Shown here in pieces: positions 17,071-25,014 of a stretch of DNA of 64,000 bases. This DNA is from Labilibaculum antarcticum. Lineage in GTDB: Bacteria > Bacteroidota > Bacteroidia > Bacteroidales > Marinifilaceae. Positions within the stretch are counted from its first letter, which is position 1; each line of letters opens with the position of its first letter. Location of the stretch: NCBI RefSeq assembly GCF_002356295.1, contig NZ_AP018042.1, positions 1,334,361 through 1,398,360 of the forward strand. Reading direction: 5' to 3'. The notes beneath the pieces are model-generated. The model saw only the letters and a list, made by a program, of their open reading frames with translations, did not search any database and had not been told where the DNA came from. Both the position numbers and the translations under genes were made by a program.

Positions 17071-19419
17071 TTATTCATATTTTAGTACTCGTGCCGGTGC
17101 TTTTAATGCCAACCTCCATATTTGCTGATAAACTGTAATAAAGGTTATCAATAGAGATACAAATCCCGACAGAATAAAAATCCCTATTCCAATATCAATT
17201 CGATATGCAAATCCTTTCAACCACCACTCCATCGCAAAAAACGAAATTACCCAAGCAATGGCATTGGAAAGCATTACCCACTTAAAAAATTCTTTCAACA
17301 ACAGCTGAAAGACAATATCCATATCCGCCCCGAAAACTTTCCGAAGAGCCATCTCACGAGATTTCCGTTCAGTAATAAAGGAAACGAGTCCAAACAAACC
17401 TAAACATGAAATAATAAAAGCGATCAGCGTAAACGATGCAAATATTTTACTCATTCGCGATTCAGCCCTATAGAAATACTTAAAATCGTCTTCTAGAAAA
17501 CGGTAGGTAAATGGAACATCGGGAACTGTTGAATCCCAAACCTTTCTTATCTTATTTAGAATGAGGTCGACATCTTCCCCAATTCGAATTCCAATGTATT
17601 TAAATGCAATCGGATTTCTCATCATAATTAGAGGTTCAACTCCAACCTGAAGACTATTAAAATTAAAATCCTTAACAATGCCAATCACCTCGCCGGAATA
17701 ACCCCAAATAGACAATGGCTCACCTATTGTTTGAACCATATTCAGCTTTTCGGCAGCCGATTCATTAATAATAAATTTCAAACTATCTTCTCCGAACATT
17801 TTGGAAAATCCTCTTCCCTGAATTACATCCATTTCAAATGTTTCAATAAAATCATAATCCACAAAAGACAATTGAAACAGCACATCTTCAGAATCTTTCG
17901 TTTTTCCCTGCCAATCAACATCCCATGTAGAATTAGTAAAATTAACAGGCATTTGATTTGCCGCAGTTACCCAATAAACTCCTGGTATTTTAATCAACTC
18001 ACTCTTTAATTTAGGATAAATTGAATTAAAATCATTTCCCATTTCAATGTAAACCAGATCGTTCTTATTGTAACCAACATCCGATTTTTTCAAAAATTCC
18101 AATTGCTGATAAATGATGCCTGAACAAATAAACAAGGCTATCGACATAGAAAACTGGATAACCACTAACACTTTTCTTAGTAGAGCTGAATCTTTTCTCG
18201 ACACTCCTCTAATCACCTGAATTGGTATAAAGGAAGACAAAAATAATGCAGGGTAACTTCCAGATATGATACCAGTTATGAGCACCACTCCAGAAACACT
18301 AAACAAGAAATTTATATTATTTATCCCCAAGGATAAATCCCGATCTGTTAAATCACTAAACCCGGGCAATAACAACTCAACCAAAACAACAGCTATTCCT
18401 AAGGCTATTAGTGTGAAAAATATCGATTCGCCAAGAAACAACCCAATCAACCCATTTCGCTGAGCTCCAACTACTTTTCGAATGGCAACCTCTTTGGCTC
18501 TTCTTTCTGATCTGGCTGTGGCCAGATTCATGTAATTAAAACAGGCAATTAAAAGAATCAATACAGCTACCAACAGAAATACTCTCACATACCAAATTGG
18601 CCCCATTTTATTCGAATCAATAGCATAAAGGTGATATCTGGCAAAAGCCTGAAGATCCAACTCAACATTTAAATTCTTAGTCCGGTCTTTTATATATGTT
18701 TTTAGTTGATCCGACAATTGATTCGATACAATTCCATCTTCTACTTTAATAAATGTATGAAAAGTATTTGCCTCCCAATCATTTAAATCATATTCCCACA
18801 ACTTCTCAAAAAATTGAAATGGAAGAATAAAGTCGAATGTTATTGAAGAATTTTTCGGTGGATTCTGAATCACAGCCGAAACCTGATAATTAAACTTTGA
18901 ATTAATCTCAATCACTCTTCCAATGGGATCAGAATCGCCAAACATTTTCCGAGCAAGTCTTTCCGTGAGAACAACTGAATTTACCCCATTAAATGGATTA
19001 TCCTCATCTCCATCTACGATTGGGAAACTGAATATTTTAAAGAAATCTTCATCAACGATTTTACCTCCGTCTTCAACAAAACTTTTACCATTTACCGAAA
19101 GAGTCAATTGCCCCCAGGTTGTAACCATTCTTGTAGAATACTTAATTTCAGGAAACGTTTTCTTTATTGATTTCGCCAATGGTCCAGGTGTAGAATATAC
19201 TGAAAAAACATCTCCATCAGCATAATTCTGATTTTCAAACACACTGTAAACCTGCCCTATATCTTCATGAAATTTATCAAATCCCGTTTCATATTCTACC
19301 CATATCAAAATGAGTAAAGTGCATGTTACACCAGTCGCTAATCCAAAAATATTCATTAAGGAATAGGACTTTTGCCGATATAAACTTCGTAAAACGGTAT
19401 TCAATAAAATTTTTAACAT
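17071..19419 (-). CDS. MacB-like ABC transporter permease (FtsX domain)
   Basis: This 782-residue inner-membrane protein has the same duplicated plan as the 812-residue permease: an N-terminal helix (QKSYSLMNIFGLATGVTCTL), a periplasmic domain, a central FtsX core with NYMNLATARSERRAKEVAIR, a second periplasmic domain, and a C-terminal FtsX core with ITERKSREMALRKVFGAD ending in ARVLKYE. It starts 4 bp after the adaptor gene and ends 18 bp before the ATPase gene, so adaptor, permease and ATPase are tightly coupled. The first helix to last helix spacing is normal and there is no sign of decay. The exported substrate cannot be read from sequence. Confidence 0.9.
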   Translation of the reverse strand: MLKILLNTVLRSLYRQKSYSLMNIFGLATGVTCTLLILIWVEYETGFDKFHEDIGQVYSVFENQNYADGDVFSVYSTPGPLAKSIKKTFPEIKYSTRMVTTWGQLTLSVNGKSFVEDGGKIVDEDFFKIFSFPIVDGDEDNPFNGVNSVVLTERLARKMFGDSDPIGRVIEINSKFNYQVSAVIQNPPKNSSITFDFILPFQFFEKLWEYDLNDWEANTFHTFIKVEDGIVSNQLSDQLKTYIKDRTKNLNVELDLQAFARYHLYAIDSNKMGPIWYVRVFLLVAVLILLIACFNYMNLATARSERRAKEVAIRKVVGAQRNGLIGLFLGESIFFTLIALGIAVVLVELLLPGFSDLTDRDLSLGINNINFLFSVSGVVLITGIISGSYPALFLSSFIPIQVIRGVSRKDSALLRKVLVVIQFSMSIALFICSGIIYQQLEFLKKSDVGYNKNDLVYIEMGNDFNSIYPKLKSELIKIPGVYWVTAANQMPVNFTNSTWDVDWQGKTKDSEDVLFQLSFVDYDFIETFEMDVIQGRGFSKMFGEDSLKFIINESAAEKLNMVQTIGEPLSIWGYSGEVIGIVKDFNFNSLQVGVEPLIMMRNPIAFKYIGIRIGEDVDLILNKIRKVWDSTVPDVPFTYRFLEDDFKYFYRAESRMSKIFASFTLIAFIISCLGLFGLVSFITERKSREMALRKVFGADMDIVFQLLLKEFFKWVMLSNAIAWVISFFAMEWWLKGFAYRIDIGIGIFILSGFVSLLITFITVYQQIWRLALKAPARVLKYE

Positions 19420-19423
19420 CCAC

Positions 19424-20674
19424 TTACTTTAAGACTAATTTGTCAACATCACCATAAGCTTCATAACTATTCGTTACAACTTTCTCTCCTGGTTTTAATC
19501 CTTCAAGAACCTCATAATACATCGGATTCTGATTCCCCAACTTAATAGCTCGTTTTGTGGCAAAATCACCACTAGGATCAACAACAAATATCCATTGTCC
19601 TCCTGTACTTTGAAAAAAGCCGCCTCTTTGAATCAAAACTGCTTCACGTGGTTCTCCCAATTCAATTTTTGTTCTAAATGTTTGGCCTGTTCTAATTCCT
19701 GGAGGAAGATCACCCACAAATTTCATATCTATTTCGAATTGTCCACCTCTTACCTCTGGATAAACTTTATAAACTACTAAATTATAATCAATTCCACTAA
19801 AACTAAACTTAGCATTTAACCCTCTAGTTAATCGTGCAATATAAAGCTCGTCAACAAGTGCATTAATTTTATAATTATCCAATACGTTAACCTGTCCTAA
19901 ACGCTCACCTCTCGACTTAGACTCTCCCAATTCAACATTTAACGATCCTAATTGACCATCAACAGGTGCTTTTACATTCAGATTCTGGAGCTTTGCGCGA
20001 ACCAGTTCCAAATTGTTTTCCATGTTTATCAAATTAGCATCCAATCGTTGAATTTGAATTGTACGCGATAAAGAATCTGTTTTCTGTCTCTCTAAAAGCA
20101 ACTCTCTTGTTTTTCGATAGTAATTATAATTATCATTCGACTCTTCAAATTCTTCACGGGAAATTAAATCCTTCTCAAAAAAAATCTTATTTCTCAGATA
20201 AGCTCTTTTACTCTTTGATAAACTTAAATCTATATCCAACAGACTTCTTCTTACATTCAAACGATCTTGTTGCATACTCAAACGAGTATCCCGTAATCGA
20301 TTTACTTGCTCAGTGAAACCAGCTTCAGAATTTAAAATTTGTAAATTCAATTCTGAATTACTCAAACGAAGAATTACATCGCCCTTTTTAACCATACTTC
20401 CTTCTTCCAGCAACACCTCTTCTACGCGTCCTCCTTCTACAGCATCCAAATAAACAGTAGTAATTGGATTTACTGTTCCTGTTCTCGCAATGTATTCCTG
20501 AAAATAATCAGTTTTTACTTCTCCGATTGAAATTTTCTCTACATCAACGCGTAAACGAGATCCTGACTCCCCCAAAAATGCGGTATATAAAATAATAACA
20601 CCCAGAACAGTTCCGGCTAAATACCAATTCTTCCTTAGTAAATACCAGGGTTTCTTTTCAATAATTCTATCCAT
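19424..20674 (-). CDS. HlyD/RND-type periplasmic adaptor subunit
   Basis: This 416-residue membrane-fusion protein has one N-terminal membrane anchor (WYLAGTVLGVIILYTAFLG). A barrel-sandwich segment follows (VYLDAVEGGRVEEVLLEEGS, VKKGDVILRL), then a long coiled-coil hairpin rich in Leu, Arg and Gln (about 115-225). The second lipoyl half (NVKAPVDGQLG, near 235) precedes a beta-barrel domain and a C-terminal membrane-proximal domain. The segment VDGQLGSLNVELGESKSRGE is typical of the family. It is the first gene of the efflux operon, divergent from the sigma-54 regulator, and should bridge the permeases to an outer-membrane channel. No TolC-like gene is in the window. Confidence 0.9.
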   Translation of the reverse strand: MDRIIEKKPWYLLRKNWYLAGTVLGVIILYTAFLGESGSRLRVDVEKISIGEVKTDYFQEYIARTGTVNPITTVYLDAVEGGRVEEVLLEEGSMVKKGDVILRLSNSELNLQILNSEAGFTEQVNRLRDTRLSMQQDRLNVRRSLLDIDLSLSKSKRAYLRNKIFFEKDLISREEFEESNDNYNYYRKTRELLLERQKTDSLSRTIQIQRLDANLINMENNLELVRAKLQNLNVKAPVDGQLGSLNVELGESKSRGERLGQVNVLDNYKINALVDELYIARLTRGLNAKFSFSGIDYNLVVYKVYPEVRGGQFEIDMKFVGDLPPGIRTGQTFRTKIELGEPREAVLIQRGGFFQSTGGQWIFVVDPSGDFATKRAIKLGNQNPMYYEVLEGLKPGEKVVTNSYEAYGDVDKLVLK

Positions 20675-20719
20675 TATAATTTGACTTTTTTAATCCTTTC
20701 TCAAACACATCCGCAATAT

Positions 20720-20735
20720 AACCACTTTCATGCCA
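20720..20735 (-). promoter_or_regulatory. Candidate sigma-54 promoter for the efflux operon
   Basis: Read on the minus strand this is TGGCATGAAAGTGGTT. It keeps the GG of the -24 element (TGGCAT), with a GT where the -12 GC should be, at the right spacing. The predicted start would lie about 35 bp upstream of the adaptor gene. The divergent gene encodes a sigma-54 activator, which makes the position attractive. The imperfect -12 element keeps this tentative. Confidence 0.3.
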
Positions 20736-20921
20736 AAACACTTTTAACATTGATTAACAACTTTTTAAAAAACACAAACTCCTTGATCTACATACATCTG
20801 TGAACGAAAACAATACAAACACTGTACGTATTCGAACATTTTCCTTTTAATTTTAAAATTTTAGTGATAACTTGATTCCCTATTGAGCATTGAAACCTGA
20901 AACGACAAATTAATTCATATT

Positions 20922-22301
20922 ATGGCAAATCAAAAAAACGGAAAGATATTAGCTATTGATGATAATGAAGATATCCTGTTTTCCCTAAAACTGCTTCTTA
21001 AACAACATGTTGAATTAATAAACACCGAATCTGATCCGGAATTGATTCCAAAACTCATGAAACAGGATCATTACGATGTTATATTACTTGACATGAATTT
21101 CACCAAAGATGCAATTAGTGGTCAGGAAGGATATCATTGGCTAAATAAAATACTTGAAATTGATCCTCAGGCAGTAGTTTTATTTATTACGGCATATGGT
21201 GATATCGAAAAATCGGTAAAAGCAATTAAAGCTGGAGCTACCGACTTCATATTAAAACCATGGCAGAACGAAAAACTTCTTGCCACAATCTCGTCTGCAA
21301 TAAAACTTCGCAGATCGAAAGATGAAGTAAGCGAGTTAAAGACAAAACAAAAAGAATTAAATGCAGTTCTCGATCAGCCATTTAACGATTTTATTGGCAC
21401 ATCTCCTGAAATGCAACAGGTTTTCTCAACCATCACAAAAGTAGCGGTAACAGATGCCAACGTATTGATTCTTGGAGAAAACGGAACAGGAAAAGAATTA
21501 GTTGCCAGAGCCTTACACCGAAACTCTCCCAGAAAAGATGAAGTTTTCATCAGTGTTGACCTTGGCTCAATAAATGAGAATCTATTTGAAAGCGAGCTGT
21601 TTGGACATGTAAAAGGTGCATTTACAGATGCTCGAGCCGATCGTCCCGGTCGATTCGAAATTGCCTCTGGAGGAACACTTTTCTTAGATGAAATTGGAAA
21701 TCTAAGTTTGCCTATGCAAGCAAAACTGTTAACGGTTTTAGAGCGACGAGAAGTGATTCGTGTTGGATCGAATAAGACAATCCCAATCGATATTCGCTTA
21801 ATATGCGCAACCAACATGCAACTGAAACAGATGGCATCTGAAGACAGATATCGCCAAGATCTTTTGTACAGAATTAATACAGTTGAAATTAGTCTTCCTG
21901 CTTTACGGGAACGATATGAGGACATACCACTTCTGGCAAATCATTTTCTGGATATCTATTCTAAAAAATATAAGAAAGCGATCAATCCACTATCAAAAGC
22001 CTGTCTGAATAAATTATATGATTACAGTTGGCCTGGAAACGTAAGAGAGCTGCAACATTTAATGGAACGAGCAATAATTATGGCCGATGATCGAAATCTG
22101 GATCCATCCGATTTCCAAGTTAGCGTTGAAAGAAATGGCCAAGAAGATGTTGAGTTTGATTCGTATAACCTTGAAGAAGTTGAAAAAAATATCATTCAGA
22201 AAGTTTTAAAAACAAATAAAGGAAATATTTCCAAAGCGGCCGGTGAATTAGGTCTTACGCGCACATCTCTTTATCGAAGACTAGAAAAATATGGTTTATA
22301 A
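20922..22301 (+). CDS. Sigma-54-dependent response regulator (NtrC family)
   Basis: This 459-residue protein has three domains. An N-terminal receiver has acidic pocket DDNED, phosphoacceptor VILLDMN, ITAYGD and ILKPW. A AAA+ sigma-54 activation domain (about 155-390) has Walker A GENGTGKE, the sigma-54 contact loop GAFTDA and Walker B GGTLFLDEIGN. A C-terminal Fis-type helix-turn-helix reads NISKAAGELGLTRTSLYRRL. It should bind upstream activating sites and drive sigma-54 RNA polymerase open-complex formation once phosphorylated. The kinase gene overlaps its 3' end by 11 bp. The divergent HlyD/ABC operon is the obvious target. All catalytic motifs are intact. Confidence 0.95.
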   Translation: MANQKNGKILAIDDNEDILFSLKLLLKQHVELINTESDPELIPKLMKQDHYDVILLDMNFTKDAISGQEGYHWLNKILEIDPQAVVLFITAYGDIEKSVKAIKAGATDFILKPWQNEKLLATISSAIKLRRSKDEVSELKTKQKELNAVLDQPFNDFIGTSPEMQQVFSTITKVAVTDANVLILGENGTGKELVARALHRNSPRKDEVFISVDLGSINENLFESELFGHVKGAFTDARADRPGRFEIASGGTLFLDEIGNLSLPMQAKLLTVLERREVIRVGSNKTIPIDIRLICATNMQLKQMASEDRYRQDLLYRINTVEISLPALRERYEDIPLLANHFLDIYSKKYKKAINPLSKACLNKLYDYSWPGNVRELQHLMERAIIMADDRNLDPSDFQVSVERNGQEDVEFDSYNLEEVEKNIIQKVLKTNKGNISKAAGELGLTRTSLYRRLEKYGL

Positions 22302-23649
22302 AAGCTTCCGGATTAATTTTATAATAAGAATTATCGTCCTCTCGGCAACGATATTCTTACTATTTTACTTAGTTGCAAAAAAGAGCCTCTACTTCACAGC
22401 AAGCCTTACTTTTATTGCAATTATCTATCAGATTTATGAAATTATTAAGTACGTGGAAAAAACCAACCGCTTGCTTAAGAATTTTCTGGAATCCATACGG
22501 TATTCTGATTTTACACGAAATTTCCAAGTACAAGGTCTTGGGAGTTCTTTCGACAAACTGCAAGAATCTTTTAATGCCGTAATTACTGATTTTCAAAAAA
22601 TAAGAGCTGAAAAGGAAGAACATTATTTCTACCTGCAAACTGTAATTCAACACATTGGAATTAGTTTAATTGCTTTTCATAGGGATGGAAAAGTGGAAAT
22701 GATTAACAATGCATCCAAAAAGCTTTTTCAGGTTAGTAACCTGAAAATGATTCAGGATTTAAGCGGTTTTAGCGAGGAACTGGTGAACTGCCTACTAAGT
22801 CTTAAGCATGGAGAAAACACACTTGTTAAAGTTGTAGATAATGAAGACATTTTAAAGCTTGCAATTTATGCTACCGAGTTTAAAATTAACAACAGGCAAG
22901 TCATACTCGTTTCTATAAAAAATATTCAGTACGAATTAGAAGAACAGGAAATTGAATCATGGCAAAAACTAATAAGAGTATTGACTCATGAGATCATGAA
23001 TTCAATCACGCCTATCTCTTCCCTTTCAACCACCCTCACAACAATTCTGGATGATTTTGGCGAGAACAACACCAACAAGTTTCAAGATGAAGATCTGGAG
23101 ACTCTAAACGAGGTTAAACTGGCACTTGAAACAATCCATAAAAGAAGTTCCGGCCTTTTGCATTTCGTTGACACTTATCGCAATCTCACCAAAATTCCAA
23201 AGCCAAATTTTGGTATTTTTCAGGTACGAAAGCTTTTCGACAATATCCATCGTTTAATGCAGGAAGAAATTAAGAGAAAAGGCATAGAATGTGAGATTAG
23301 TATCAATCCAGAAAGTCTTGAACTTTCGGCCGACGAACAGCTTCTTGAACAAGTTCTAATCAATTTAATTAAAAACTCGATTCACGCGCTGGAACACACA
23401 GCGAATCCTAAAATTGAACTAAAAGCCTTTATGAACAAAAGAGGCCGAATATCAATTCAAATAAGTGATAACGGACAAGGTATTATAAAAGAGGTACTAG
23501 ATAAGGTTTTTATTCCATTTTTCACAACAAAGCCAAAAGGCTCTGGAATTGGGCTTAGTCTTTCAAAACAAATATTGCGATTACATGGAGGAACCATTAC
23601 GGCACAATCAATTCCAAACGAAAAAACAAGTTTCACTCTCACATTTTAA
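22291..23649 (+). CDS. Membrane sensor histidine kinase
   Basis: This 452-residue kinase has two N-terminal membrane helices (about 7-45) with almost no periplasmic loop, so it probably senses a membrane or cytoplasmic signal. A HAMP/PAS-like stretch follows (about 60-210, QTVIQHIGISLIAFHRDGKV). The H-box is VLTHEIMNSITPISSL, the N-box LEQVLINLIKNSIHAL, and the G-boxes ISDNGQGI and GSGIGLSLSKQI. The ATG overlaps the response-regulator stop, so the two are translationally coupled and should be cognate. This NtrB-like layout next to a MacB-type efflux operon is common in Bacteroidota; the trigger is unknown. Confidence 0.93.
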   Translation: MVYKSFRINFIIRIIVLSATIFLLFYLVAKKSLYFTASLTFIAIIYQIYEIIKYVEKTNRLLKNFLESIRYSDFTRNFQVQGLGSSFDKLQESFNAVITDFQKIRAEKEEHYFYLQTVIQHIGISLIAFHRDGKVEMINNASKKLFQVSNLKMIQDLSGFSEELVNCLLSLKHGENTLVKVVDNEDILKLAIYATEFKINNRQVILVSIKNIQYELEEQEIESWQKLIRVLTHEIMNSITPISSLSTTLTTILDDFGENNTNKFQDEDLETLNEVKLALETIHKRSSGLLHFVDTYRNLTKIPKPNFGIFQVRKLFDNIHRLMQEEIKRKGIECEISINPESLELSADEQLLEQVLINLIKNSIHALEHTANPKIELKAFMNKRGRISIQISDNGQGIIKEVLDKVFIPFFTTKPKGSGIGLSLSKQILRLHGGTITAQSIPNEKTSFTLTF

Positions 23650-23746
23650 CATGTTTTAACACGCCAATAATTTTAAATTAACAATTACTTTCGTTAAATT
23701 TATAGAGCAGATCAATCTCTAACCTTTAATTAAAACTTAATAGCGT

Positions 23747-23998
23747 ATGACTAAGACAATCACATTCAATGAGTTAAGAGAAATTAAAGATCGTTTGCCG
23801 GAAGGAAGTATGCAAAGGATTGCGAAAGATTTAGAATTAGAAGTAGAAACCGTTAGAAATTATTTTGGAGGTACCAATTTTGATGAAGGTCAAAGTACAG
23901 GAATGCATGTTGAACAAGGACCTTATGGAGGCATTGTTGAACTCGATGATACAACTATTCTAGAACATGCGATTACAATGCTGGAAAATCCTTATTAA
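23747..23998 (+). CDS. Small HTH-like protein of unknown function
   Basis: This 83-residue soluble protein starts ITFNELREIKDRLPEGSMQR, followed by IAKDLELEVETVRNYFGG, which reads like a helix-turn-helix (a degree of similarity to small regulator HTHs). The remainder is acidic, with GPYGGIVELDDTTILEHAIT. I recognise it only as a short DNA-binding-like protein of the kind found in Bacteroidota and cannot name a target. It stands alone between the kinase gene and a strong convergent terminator shared with rex. Its composition matches its neighbours. Confidence 0.7.
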   Translation: MTKTITFNELREIKDRLPEGSMQRIAKDLELEVETVRNYFGGTNFDEGQSTGMHVEQGPYGGIVELDDTTILEHAITMLENPY

Positions 23999-24015
23999 TT
24001 AATGCACCAAAAATA

Positions 24016-24053
24016 AAAGAAGGGCTGTTGAATAATTTCAACAGCCCTTCTTT
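24016..24053. terminator. Bidirectional terminator between the small HTH-like gene and rex
   Basis: AAAGAAGGGCTGTTGAA (24016-24032) and TTCAACAGCCCTTCTTT (24037-24053) form a perfect 17-bp stem with loop TAAT. The flanks are A-rich on the left and T-rich on the right, so it can stop transcription in both directions, 18 bp from either stop codon. Confidence 0.92.
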
Positions 24054-24071
24054 GTTATTTCCTATCTTATC

Positions 24072-24728
24072 TTAAAGAGCTTCTTTTCTTTCACTATGCA
24101 ATTTATTAAAAATAATTGCCAGATTGGAATAAAGCGTAGTATTCTGAACAATAATATCCTCAGGGACTTTAATTCTTGCCGGAGTGAAATTCCAAATTGC
24201 TTTAATTCCCCAAGCTACCATCAAATCGGCAACTGTTTGTGCATTTTCAGCAGGTACAGTAATAATCCCCATTATCACATTCATTTCTTGCGACAAATCC
24301 CGGAACTGATCAATGTGGAATACTTCAATGTCGTTAATTTTTTTACCAATGGTTGAAGAATTAACATCAAAAGCAGCAACAATATTTAAACCAAAATGTG
24401 ATAATCCGCTATCATGCAGCAATGCAGATCCTAAAGACCCGGCTCCAACAAGAAAAGCATTATCCATAATGGTAAATCCTAGAAAATCAGACAACACATC
24501 AACCAATGCTTTAACTTCATAACCCACCCTGGTTTTCCCAACAATGGCGGTATAGGATAAATCTTTTGTAACCTGTGTGGGGTCAATATTCATGTAGTTT
24601 GCAATCTGAGTAGATGAAACAAACTGTTGCCCTTTTCTTAATAAGCCTTCAGCATATGCCAGGTATGACGGCATCCGCCTAATAGTTGGCTCAGGAACCC
24701 CCTGAATTTTCTTAGAACTTTGAACCAT
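24072..24728 (-). CDS. rex: Redox-sensing transcriptional repressor Rex
   Basis: This 218-residue protein has the Rex plan. The N-terminal winged helix (about 15-80) contains RRMPSYLAYAEGLLRKG and ANYMNIDPTQVTKDLSY. The C-terminal Rossmann NAD(H) domain has FLVGAGSLGSALLHD, and the final swapped helix ends NLAIIFNKLHSERKEAL. Rex represses fermentation and anaerobic respiration genes when NAD+/NADH is high, and releases DNA when NADH rises. That suits the anaerobic respiratory genes elsewhere in this window, but no classical Rex palindrome was identified here. It is a single-gene unit with its own TAnnTTTG box and a shared terminator. Confidence 0.95.
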   Translation of the reverse strand: MVQSSKKIQGVPEPTIRRMPSYLAYAEGLLRKGQQFVSSTQIANYMNIDPTQVTKDLSYTAIVGKTRVGYEVKALVDVLSDFLGFTIMDNAFLVGAGSLGSALLHDSGLSHFGLNIVAAFDVNSSTIGKKINDIEVFHIDQFRDLSQEMNVIMGIITVPAENAQTVADLMVAWGIKAIWNFTPARIKVPEDIIVQNTTLYSNLAIIFNKLHSERKEAL

Positions 24729-24757
24729 AATTTCTTAACTTACACCTTAAATGAAAA

Positions 24758-24765
24758 CAAAAATA
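24758..24765 (-). promoter_or_regulatory. Candidate -7 box of the rex promoter
   Basis: On the minus strand this reads TATTTTTG, an exact match to the Bacteroidota TAnnTTTG -7 element. It lies 30 bp before the rex start codon. A clear TTG at -33 is missing. Confidence 0.45.
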
Positions 24766-24773
24766 ACCAAGCT

Positions 24774-24801
24774 ATCATTAAAGAAATAATTCCTTAATGA
24801 T
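24774..24801. promoter_or_regulatory. Inverted repeat in the rex promoter region, possible operator
   Basis: ATCATTAA (24774-24781) and TTAATGAT (24794-24801) are perfect 8-bp arms 12 bp apart, just upstream of the rex -7 box and covering the -33 region. It does not match the TTGTGAA-type Rex site. It could be the operator of another regulator, a lineage-specific Rex site, or chance in AT-rich DNA. Confidence 0.35.
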
Positions 24802-24881
24802 TTTTTGTTATACAAATCTAATTCTTAAATAAATGGCGCTGGGGACATTGCAAAGAATAACATCTTAATTCTTTGTAAACG

Positions 24882-24956
24882 TGGGCGATATAGGATTCGA
24901 ACCTATGACCCCTTGGGTGTAAACCAAGTGCTCTGAACCAACTGAGCTAATCGCCC
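24882..24956 (-). tRNA. tRNA-Val (anticodon TAC)
   Basis: On the minus strand the 75-nt cloverleaf starts GGGCGATTAGCTCAGTTGG and ends TATCGCCC plus discriminator A. The acceptor stem is GGGCGAT/ATCGCCC. The anticodon stem is CTTGG/CCAAG with loop TTTACAC, giving anticodon TAC. The T-arm is TAGG-TTCGAAT-CCTA. CCA is not encoded, as usual in Bacteroidota. Confidence 0.97.
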
Positions 24957-25014
24957 TCAACGGGTGCAAATATAAACAGAAAAAATTACACAGCAATAAA
25001 AACAGTAGTTTTGT

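Noticed and set aside
21374-21925. 183-residue minus-strand frame inside the NtrC-type regulator
   Set aside because: It lies fully inside a gene with all AAA+ motifs on the plus strand, and its own translation has no recognisable domain.
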